Assembly (NCBI GenBank): GCA_016463105.1
Contig: JAEMRY010000004.1
Location: 30,839 to 36,635, forward strand
Direction of reading: 5' to 3'
DNA: 5,797 nucleotides
From: Ilumatobacteraceae bacterium
Lineage (GTDB): Bacteria > Actinomycetota > Acidimicrobiia > Acidimicrobiales > Ilumatobacteraceae
In this document: in pieces, positions 1-5,797 of the stretch
Numbering within the stretch: the first letter of the stretch is position 1
Layout of the letters: each line of letters begins with the position of its first letter
Program-made: the position numbers and the translations under genes
The notes under the pieces: generated by a model
The model's input: the letters and a program-made list of their open reading frames with translations, nothing else
Database searches by the model: none
What the model was told of the DNA's origin: nothing

Positions 1-10
1 GCCGTCACTT

Positions 11-24
11 AAAACTAGAGTTTT
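11..24. repeat. Short inverted repeat just upstream of the MttB-like gene
   Basis: AAAACT (11-16) and AGTTTT (19-24) are exact reverse complements separated by AG. The repeat ends four bases before the GTG at 29, and its AGAG (17-20) is the only purine-rich stretch that could act as a weak ribosome binding site. It could be a small operator, the end of an upstream terminator, or chance; a two-base loop makes it a poor RNA hairpin. Confidence 0.3.
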
Positions 25-28
25 ACCC

Positions 29-1576
29 GTGACGACAGAGAATATTGAACCAAATCGACGCCGCGGACGGGCTCGCACAAGTGGTTCAGAAACTAAGTTG
101 CCAGAACAAAGACCGTTCAAACAACCGCGAATGAAATACGCGCCAACGAAGGTTCTCAGCGACGACGAAATCGAATCAATTCACTTGGCAAGTCTGCGAA
201 TTCTTTCTGACTACGGCATGGATTTCTTGGACGCCGATGCTCGCAATTTGTTGCAAAAAGCTGGTGCGAAGATTACTGACAACCGCGTGCGCTTTGACCC
301 TGAAATGGTTTTAGAAACAATCAAAACCTGTCCGAGTGAATTTAAATTGCACTCGCGAAACCCTGATCACACACTCAACATCGGCGGAGACTGGATGGCT
401 TTTGGTTCAGTCGGCAGCACTCCAAACTTTATTGGCTTTGACGGTGTGCGTCACCCAGGAACACGAAAAGATTATCAAGACTTATTGAAACTGACTCAAG
501 TTTTTAACGTAATTCACTTTCTCGGTGGCTATCCAGTTGAGCCGATCGATTTGCATGCATCAATTCGTCACATTGAAACTTCTTTTGATGCGCTAACAAT
601 GACCGACAAAGTTTTGCATTGCTACAGCCTTGGTCGCCAGCGCAACCAAGATGTTCTCGAGATGACACGAATTGCGCGCCAGGTATCTCACGAGACTCTA
701 GAAAATGAGCCGTCAGTTTTTAGTGTGATCAACTCATCATCGCCACTTCGTCTCGACACGCCAATGTTGCAAGGGATCATGGAGTTCTCATCGCGCAATC
801 AACTAATCGTGATGACGCCATTTACTTTGGCTGGTGCAATGGCACCAATTACTTTGGCTGGTGCGCTGTCGCAACAAAATGCCGAGGCATTGGCTGGTAT
901 GACGTTCACGCAATTAGTACGGCCTGGTGCACCGGTTGCCTACGGTGGGTTCACAAGCAATGTTGACATGCAATCTGGTGCTCCAGCATTTGGCACACCT
1001 GAATATATGCGCACAGCAATGGCAGGTGGACAACTCGCCCGCCGATACAAAGTTCCCTACCGCTCAAGCAATGTTTGTGCCGCCAATGCTCTTGATGCGC
1101 AGGCTGCTTACGAGAGTGTGTTCTCATTGTGGGGAGCAATCCAAGGTGGTGTGAACTTTTTGATGCACGGCGCTGGATGGATGGAAGGTGGATTGCATTC
1201 TTCACTCGAAAAGTTTGTGCTTGATGCTGATCTGCTTGGCATGGTCTCTGCATATCTAGATCCAATAGTTGTCGACGAAGCAACCCTGGCCTACGAAGCA
1301 ATCGGTGAAGTCGGCCCTGGTGGTCACTATTTCGGAGTACAACACACACAAGACCGTTTTCGAGATGCTTTCCATAAACCAATGATCTCTGATTGGCGAA
1401 ATTATGAAAGTTGGCAAGAAGGCGGAAGCCCGACTGCTGTCACCAAGACAACTGAACTCGCGCATAAATGGCTCGACTCATACGAGACTCCAACTATTGA
1501 TGCAGCAGCGCTTGAAGAACTTCAAGAATTTAGGGCGAGACGTCTGGCCGAAGGTGGCGTTGCTACCGATTATTAA
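29..1576 (+). CDS. MttB-family (trimethylamine methyltransferase-like) protein, non-pyrrolysine
   Basis: This 515-residue protein matches the MttB superfamily of cobamide-dependent methyltransferases, which fold as a TIM barrel and move a methyl group from a (usually quaternary) amine to a corrinoid protein. Recognisable segments are a short arginine-rich, probably disordered tail (residues 10-16), the family opening SDDEIESIHLASLRIL (about 44-59), a TLAGAMAP/TLAGALS stretch (266-281), NVCAANALDAQAAYE (348-362), HGAGWMEGGL (380-389), GPGGHYFG (429-436) and SDWRNYESW (454-462). The frame has no internal TAG, so it lacks the pyrrolysine of true MttB and belongs with the paralogues that include glycine betaine, proline betaine and carnitine methyltransferases. 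Length is normal for these paralogues. The GTG start at 29 is chosen because it includes the arginine-rich tail usual in the family; ATG at 131 is a shorter alternative, and the frame is open upstream to base 2. It precedes the flavoprotein gene by 21 bases, probably in one operon. Substrate unknown; family call firm. Confidence 0.9.
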   Translation: MTTENIEPNRRRGRARTSGSETKLPEQRPFKQPRMKYAPTKVLSDDEIESIHLASLRILSDYGMDFLDADARNLLQKAGAKITDNRVRFDPEMVLETIKTCPSEFKLHSRNPDHTLNIGGDWMAFGSVGSTPNFIGFDGVRHPGTRKDYQDLLKLTQVFNVIHFLGGYPVEPIDLHASIRHIETSFDALTMTDKVLHCYSLGRQRNQDVLEMTRIARQVSHETLENEPSVFSVINSSSPLRLDTPMLQGIMEFSSRNQLIVMTPFTLAGAMAPITLAGALSQQNAEALAGMTFTQLVRPGAPVAYGGFTSNVDMQSGAPAFGTPEYMRTAMAGGQLARRYKVPYRSSNVCAANALDAQAAYESVFSLWGAIQGGVNFLMHGAGWMEGGLHSSLEKFVLDADLLGMVSAYLDPIVVDEATLAYEAIGEVGPGGHYFGVQHTQDRFRDAFHKPMISDWRNYESWQEGGSPTAVTKTTELAHKWLDSYETPTIDAAALEELQEFRARRLAEGGVATDY

Positions 1577-1583
1577 TAATTAC

Positions 1584-1589
1584 GAAAGG
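1584..1589 (+). promoter_or_regulatory. Ribosome binding site of the flavoprotein gene
   Basis: GAAAGG lies eight bases before the ATG at 1598, within the 21-base gap after the MttB-like gene. It is purine-rich and well spaced, so it supports ATG 1598 as the start. That start is also right by content, because the FAD-binding strand begins only six residues later. The gap has no room for an independent promoter with normal elements, so co-transcription with the upstream gene is likely. Confidence 0.7.
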
Positions 1590-1597
1590 TATTTGAA

Positions 1598-4039
1598 ATG
1601 AAATCATCAGCAAGAGTTGTAGTAATCGGCGGTGGCGTTGTTGGCGCTTCGGTGCTTTATCACCTGACTAAAGCCGGCTGGACAGATGTCGTGCTCGTCG
1701 AACGCAAAGAATTAACTGCTGGTTCAACTTGGCACGCCGCTGGTGGCATGCACACTCTTAACGGTGATCCGAATGTTGCTCGGTTGCAGCAGTACACCGT
1801 AAATCTTTATAAAGAAATCGAAAAAGAGTCTGGACAAAACTGCAGCATCCATTTGCCTGGTGGCATTCAGTTGGCTGACACTCCTGAGCGCCTTGACTGG
1901 CTAAAAATGGCTCAGGCTCGTGGTCGCTATTTGGGCATGAAGATGGAAATAATCTCAATCAAAGAAGCAAAAGTTTTAAACCCATTGCTTGAAGAAAAAT
2001 ATTTCGTCGGCGCGCTATTTGACGAAGACGAAGGCAGCGTCGACCCATACGGCGTGACACATGCCTATGCGATCTGTGCAAAAAATCGAGGCGCTGAGGT
2101 TTATACAAATACTTGGGTGACGGCGCTCAATCACCGCCCAGACGGCACATGGGATGTAATTACCGACAAAGATCACACGATTCACGCCGAACATGTTGTT
2201 AACGCAGGCGGTTTATGGGCTCGCGAAGTTGGCAGAATGTGCGGTCTTGAACTGCCTGTCTTGGCAATGGAGCATCACTACTTGATGACCGAACCAATGG
2301 AAGAAGTAATCGAGTTCAATCGCGTCAATGGCAAAGAATTGCCACACATGATCGACTTCGCTGGCGAAATTTATGCCCGACAAGAAGGTCAAAGCATTTT
2401 GCTCGGCACATACGAACAAAACAATCGTCCATGGTCGCCAAAAGAAACACCATGGGATTTCGTATTTCAATTGTTGCCACACGATCTCGAGCGCATTGCC
2501 CCAGAACTTGAGCGAGGCTTTGCACACTTTCCTGCTGTGGGTCGCGCGGGCATCAAAAAATTCGTCAACGGGCCATTCACGTTCTCACCAGACGGCAATC
2601 CGTTGGTCGGCCCGATCAAGGGAATGCCAGGCATGTGGTCAGCATGTGCAGTTATGGCGGGCCTGTCGCAAGGTGGCGGCGTGGGGCTATCGCTTGCCAA
2701 TTGGATGGTGCACGGCGACCCGGGCGCTGACATTTGGGGAATGGATGTCGCGCGTTATGGCGACTTTGCAACACTCGAGTTTACAAATGCAAAGGTTCGC
2801 GAAAACTATTCACGTCGCTTTCGCATTACCTTCCCTAACGAAGAACTAACCGCTGCACGACCACTGCACACGACACCGATTTACGATCGCTTGCTTTCGC
2901 ATAATGCAGTGATGGGTGCAGGTTTTGGCCTTGAACACCCTTTGTGGTTTCAAGATAAGGGCAAAGATCCAATTGAAGATGTTACTTTCTATCGATCTAA
3001 TGCATTTAACAATGTTGGCGAAGAATCGCGCGCCGTGCGCGAGCGTGTCGGATTCTCAGAAGCCTCAAACTTTGCAAAATACAAAGTCAGTGGCGCTGGT
3101 TCATCAGCATGGTTGCAAAGTTTATTTACTAATTCTTTGCCGAAAATTGGTCGCACAGCATTAACTGCGATGCTCAACCCTGAAGGCAAAATCGTTGGCG
3201 AGTTTTCTGTATCTCGCATTGGCGATGAAGAATTCTTTTTATTCGGATCTCAAGCCGCCGAAGTTCATCATCCGCGCTGGTTCTTGGCACATCTGCCCGC
3301 AAACAGCCAGATTCGTTTTGAGACACTCGCACTTTCGATGGTTGGTCTAACAGTTGCCGGCCCGCGCTCGCGAGATGTGTTGCAAAAACTCACTAGCACT
3401 TCGCTAGCAACAAAAGATTTTTCGTTTATGAGTTTTCGCCGTGCCAACATCGGCAATGCGCCAGTTTGGCTATCACGAATGACGTATACGGGCGACTTGG
3501 GCTACGAAATTTGGATTGCCCCTGAGTATCAACGCTATTTGTTCGACCTAATTTGGGATGCTGGCAAAGAGTTTGATATGCGACTATTCGGGTTCAGAGC
3601 ATTAATCACGATGCGACTAGAAAAAAACTTTGGCACTTGGTTCAGAGAATATCGACCGATCTATACACCGCTTGAAGCAGGCATGGAGCGTGCTATGAAA
3701 TTCGACCATGAGTTCACTGGTCGATCTGCAGTTGAAGCCGAAATGAAAACTGGCCCAGCGCGCAAACTTGTGATGTTCAAAGTTGATGTAGACAAAACTC
3801 GACCAGCCGATGTGATTGGCGATGAGCCAGTGTTTCATGACGGCAAAGTCGTCGGATGGATCACCAGCGGTGGCTATGCGCACTACTCAGGCGTGTCACT
3901 CGCAATGGGTTACATTCCGGCCGAACTCGCCAAGGCTGGTACAACGGGCTTCGAAATCGAAATCATCGGCAAAATGCGACCAGCAACTTTGCAACTTGAA
4001 CCAGTGCTTGACCCATCAGGGTCACGCATGCGCGCGTAA
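1598..4039 (+). CDS. FAD-dependent oxidoreductase-GcvT fusion, dimethylglycine/sarcosine dehydrogenase family
   Basis: This 813-residue protein has the domain order of dimethylglycine and sarcosine dehydrogenases. Residues 6-370 form a DAO-type flavin domain: GGGVVG (11-16) is the dinucleotide-binding loop and E35 the likely ribose-binding acid. H46 in STWHAAG aligns with the histidine that carries covalent FAD in mammalian dimethylglycine dehydrogenase. A linking domain spans about 375-430 (KVRENYSRRF at 399). The GcvT-like folate domain begins near TPIYDRL (426) and includes YTGDLGYE (630-637) and RLEKNF (673-678). The GcvT C-terminal barrel holds GKVVGWITSGGY (about 749-760). Enzymes of this type oxidise an N-methyl amine and pass the methylene group to tetrahydrofolate. 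The glycine-cleavage DD pair is replaced by G534-E535, as in animal dimethylglycine dehydrogenase. No signal peptide or membrane segment is seen, so it is probably cytoplasmic. Placement after the MttB-like gene suggests it uses that enzyme's product. The substrate could be dimethylglycine, sarcosine or another N-methyl compound; family call firm, substrate open. Confidence 0.92.
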   Translation: MKSSARVVVIGGGVVGASVLYHLTKAGWTDVVLVERKELTAGSTWHAAGGMHTLNGDPNVARLQQYTVNLYKEIEKESGQNCSIHLPGGIQLADTPERLDWLKMAQARGRYLGMKMEIISIKEAKVLNPLLEEKYFVGALFDEDEGSVDPYGVTHAYAICAKNRGAEVYTNTWVTALNHRPDGTWDVITDKDHTIHAEHVVNAGGLWAREVGRMCGLELPVLAMEHHYLMTEPMEEVIEFNRVNGKELPHMIDFAGEIYARQEGQSILLGTYEQNNRPWSPKETPWDFVFQLLPHDLERIAPELERGFAHFPAVGRAGIKKFVNGPFTFSPDGNPLVGPIKGMPGMWSACAVMAGLSQGGGVGLSLANWMVHGDPGADIWGMDVARYGDFATLEFTNAKVRENYSRRFRITFPNEELTAARPLHTTPIYDRLLSHNAVMGAGFGLEHPLWFQDKGKDPIEDVTFYRSNAFNNVGEESRAVRERVGFSEASNFAKYKVSGAGSSAWLQSLFTNSLPKIGRTALTAMLNPEGKIVGEFSVSRIGDEEFFLFGSQAAEVHHPRWFLAHLPANSQIRFETLALSMVGLTVAGPRSRDVLQKLTSTSLATKDFSFMSFRRANIGNAPVWLSRMTYTGDLGYEIWIAPEYQRYLFDLIWDAGKEFDMRLFGFRALITMRLEKNFGTWFREYRPIYTPLEAGMERAMKFDHEFTGRSAVEAEMKTGPARKLVMFKVDVDKTRPADVIGDEPVFHDGKVVGWITSGGYAHYSGVSLAMGYIPAELAKAGTTGFEIEIIGKMRPATLQLEPVLDPSGSRMRA

Positions 4040-4042
4040 CTC

Positions 4043-4058
4043 TTAGTTAAAAAACTAA
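4043..4058. terminator. Weak AT-rich hairpin between convergent genes, possible terminator
   Basis: TTAGTT (4043-4048) pairs perfectly with AACTAA (4053-4058) around an AAAA loop. It sits in the 15-base gap between the TAA of the flavoprotein gene (4037-4039) and the TAG of the ABC gene (4055-4057), and its right arm covers that TAG. The stem has only six pairs, with a single G-C, and no clear T-run follows on either strand. It may be incidental, but it is the only candidate for ending either transcript here. Confidence 0.25.
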
Positions 4059-5797
4059 CTCTGCAGTTGCTTAAGTTTTGCTACTGGTATATGGCAACGC
4101 ATAAAGTGACCTGGCTCAACTTCGCTAAGGTCTGGCTCTTCAGACTCACACAAACTCTCGTATCCAGAACCGACTTTGCGTGGACAACGTGGGTTCAACA
4201 CACAGCCACTTGGCGGATTACTCGGACTCGGCACAACACCAGTCAATGGAATGCGCTTGCGAATTGTGCCATCTACATTTGGCACTGACGAAAGTAGAGC
4301 CTCTGTATATGGATGAAACGGCCCGTTGAACACGCGCTGCGATGTGCCGAATTCAACCACACGGCCCAAGTAAAGCACGGCGATGCGATCAGAAATATAA
4401 CGCACAACGCCAAGGTCATGCGAAATAAAAATAAAACTTGTTTGGTCTTGTTTCTGCAAGTCGACTAGAAGATTCAAAATCGCCGCTTGAACCGAAACAT
4501 CAAGTGCCGAAGTTGGTTCATCACAAAGAACGATTTGTGGCGCTCCCGCAAATGCTCGGGCAATTGCCACGCGTTGCTTAAGACCGCCCGAAAGTTGTAC
4601 GGGCCGCGCACTGTGAAGTGTCGCCTCTACCCGCATTCCCAGCAATAATTCGTGTGCTCGGTCAAGTGCATCACTTACGTTAAAACCACGCAAACGCTCA
4701 ACTGCTCGACTCACAATTCGAGTCACGCTATGACGACGATTTAATGCCTGATCTGGGTTCTGAAAGACGATCTGCATCGCACCAACATCTTGCACATCGC
4801 GACGATTTAAAGTTTTTGCCAAGCCTTTGCCATCAAGCGTGATGATGCCACCATCTTCAGGCGCAACCAAACCTAAAACAAGTTTGGCAATTGTTGTCTT
4901 TCCTGAACCTGACTCACCAACCAAACCAAGAGTCTCACCAACACCCAAAGTCAGCGAGACATCATTGATCACTCGAACTCGATGTCCGTCTTGTGTAAAG
5001 ACTTTTGACAAGTGGCTGACATTCAGCAAACTCTCACCGACAATCGCCGAATGACGCTTTGAAGTTGATTTAATTTCAATCTTCTCAATTGAGCGCGGCA
5101 TCGCACTCGCCTTGTCACTGTGAAAGCATCTGGCTACATGCGAGTCTGAAACATTAACCATCTGTGGTTGAACGGTGCGACACTTGTCTTCAACGAGCGC
5201 ACAACGTGCCGAAAACACACAACCATCAAAGTGTGTGCCTAGTGCAGGTGGCGTGCCAGGGATCGTGTCTAGACGATCGGCGCTCTTATGCAAGCCTCCA
5301 CGGGGTATGCAGCGCAACAAACCAACCGTGTATGGGTGACTCGGATTATTAAACAGATCAGCAGTTGCCCCTTGCTCGACAAGTGCACCTGCGTAAAGAA
5401 CCCCAACGCGATCGCACATGTTTCGAATCACGCCCAAGTTATGACTGATGAACAAAACCGCTGTGCCTGTATCGCGACGCAACTCACGTACCAAATCGAG
5501 AACTTCAGCCTCGACCGTCGCGTCAAGACCAGTCGTAGGTTCATCCATTACTAGTAACCGTGGATTAGATGCCAACGCCATTGCGATAACTACGCGCTGA
5601 GCCATGCCGCCTGACAATTGGTGTGCATAACGTCGCATAACTTGTGCCGGGTCTGAAATTTGAACTTTCGTCAACGCGGCTTGCGCCATTGCCATCGCAT
5701 CAGATTTTGACGCACCGCTTAATATAAATACTTCGGCAATTTGCTTGCCAATTCGAATCGTCGGGTTTAGAGCGGTGGCTGGGTTCTGATAAACCAT
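4055..5797 (-). CDS. Fused two-domain ABC importer ATPase, peptide/nickel (Dpp/Opp) type; 5' end outside window
   Basis: The visible 580 residues carry two ATPases of the kind that power uptake of peptides, nickel and related solutes, equivalent to DppD and DppF joined in one chain. Numbering is from the window edge. The first ATPase begins at its Q-loop (Q4); then come signature LSGGMAQR (61-68), Walker B ending in D85-E86, switch H119, and an oligopeptide-type C-terminal region with HPYT (154-157) and C193, C199, C206, C224. After a linker (about 227-255) the second ATPase is complete: Walker A GESGSGKTT (294-302), Q346, LSGGLKQR (402-409), D426-E427, H460, HPYT (495-498) and C532, C538, C550, C568. 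The Walker A of the first domain is missing only because the gene runs past the window; the ATG at the edge (5797) is an internal methionine. The protein should sit on the cytoplasmic face with two permeases and a binding protein, none of which is visible. The transported solute cannot be told; uptake of an amine or peptide is a guess from context. Confidence 0.93.
   Translation of the reverse strand: MVYQNPATALNPTIRIGKQIAEVFILSGASKSDAMAMAQAALTKVQISDPAQVMRRYAHQLSGGMAQRVVIAMALASNPRLLVMDEPTTGLDATVEAEVLDLVRELRRDTGTAVLFISHNLGVIRNMCDRVGVLYAGALVEQGATADLFNNPSHPYTVGLLRCIPRGGLHKSADRLDTIPGTPPALGTHFDGCVFSARCALVEDKCRTVQPQMVNVSDSHVARCFHSDKASAMPRSIEKIEIKSTSKRHSAIVGESLLNVSHLSKVFTQDGHRVRVINDVSLTLGVGETLGLVGESGSGKTTIAKLVLGLVAPEDGGIITLDGKGLAKTLNRRDVQDVGAMQIVFQNPDQALNRRHSVTRIVSRAVERLRGFNVSDALDRAHELLLGMRVEATLHSARPVQLSGGLKQRVAIARAFAGAPQIVLCDEPTSALDVSVQAAILNLLVDLQKQDQTSFIFISHDLGVVRYISDRIAVLYLGRVVEFGTSQRVFNGPFHPYTEALLSSVPNVDGTIRKRIPLTGVVPSPSNPPSGCVLNPRCPRKVGSGYESLCESEEPDLSEVEPGHFMRCHIPVAKLKQLQS

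Noticed and set aside
951..1382. 143-codon open frame on the minus strand inside the MttB-like gene
   Set aside because: It is antisense to a well-conserved protein, shows no recognisable domain and has no ribosome binding site that I can see; it is a by-product of the codons of the real gene.
29..1576. Pyrrolysine-containing MttB
   Set aside because: There is no in-frame TAG in the gene and it ends in TAA; the segment that holds pyrrolysine in true MttB is read through with ordinary codons.
1577..1597. Independent promoter for the flavoprotein gene
   Set aside because: The gap is 21 bases and is largely taken up by the ribosome binding site; no -35/-10 pair could be supported.
2373..2849. 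158-codon plus-strand open frame inside the flavoprotein gene
   Set aside because: It lies in another frame of a strongly recognised flavoprotein, and its translation has no familiar motif.
1598..4039. Two separate genes (oxidoreductase and GcvT) joined by a sequencing error
   Set aside because: The frame is continuous and the oxidoreductase-GcvT order and length are normal for dimethylglycine/sarcosine dehydrogenases.
5795..5797. ATG at the window edge as the start of the ABC ATPase
   Set aside because: The protein would begin at the Q-loop without the Walker A motif, which every ATPase of this class needs, so the gene must continue beyond the window.

Overview
The window holds three protein-coding genes with almost no non-coding space. 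No RNA gene, mobile element or CRISPR array was seen. Two plus-strand genes form a tight pair. The first (29-1576) is a trimethylamine-methyltransferase (MttB) superfamily protein without pyrrolysine. The second (1598-4039) is a dimethylglycine/sarcosine-dehydrogenase-type flavoprotein fused to a GcvT-like tetrahydrofolate domain. A third gene (4055 to beyond 5797) runs convergently on the minus strand. It encodes a fused, two-domain ATPase of the peptide/nickel (Dpp/Opp) ABC importer class, and its N-terminus lies outside the window.

Layout: 1-28 is a short leader. It contains a small inverted repeat and possibly the end of an upstream gene. The MttB-like gene follows, then a 21-base gap carrying a good ribosome binding site, then the flavoprotein gene. 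A 15-base gap separates the convergent stop codons, with a weak AT-rich hairpin across it. The ABC ATPase gene fills the rest.

How the genes may work together (inference): the pair suggests stepwise demethylation of a methylated amine or betaine. The MttB-like enzyme would remove a methyl group from a quaternary amine. The flavoprotein would then oxidatively demethylate the tertiary or secondary amine product, passing the one-carbon unit to tetrahydrofolate. The importer ATPase could energise uptake of the substrate or of a peptide, but its convergent orientation makes it a separate transcription unit and the link is only positional. The substrate cannot be read from the sequence. No corrinoid protein or reactivase, which characterised MttB-family enzymes need, is encoded here.

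Organism: a bacterium with G+C near or slightly under half (judged by eye, not counted). MttB-paralogue/flavoprotein-GcvT pairs are familiar from aerobic heterotrophs such as marine Alphaproteobacteria and some Actinomycetota. An arginine-rich N-terminus on the MttB paralogue and fused Dpp-type ATPases fit either group. I do not make a firm phylum call. Nothing here is clearly a new system. The most interesting question is how a pyrrolysine-free MttB paralogue works beside a folate-coupled demethylating flavoprotein.
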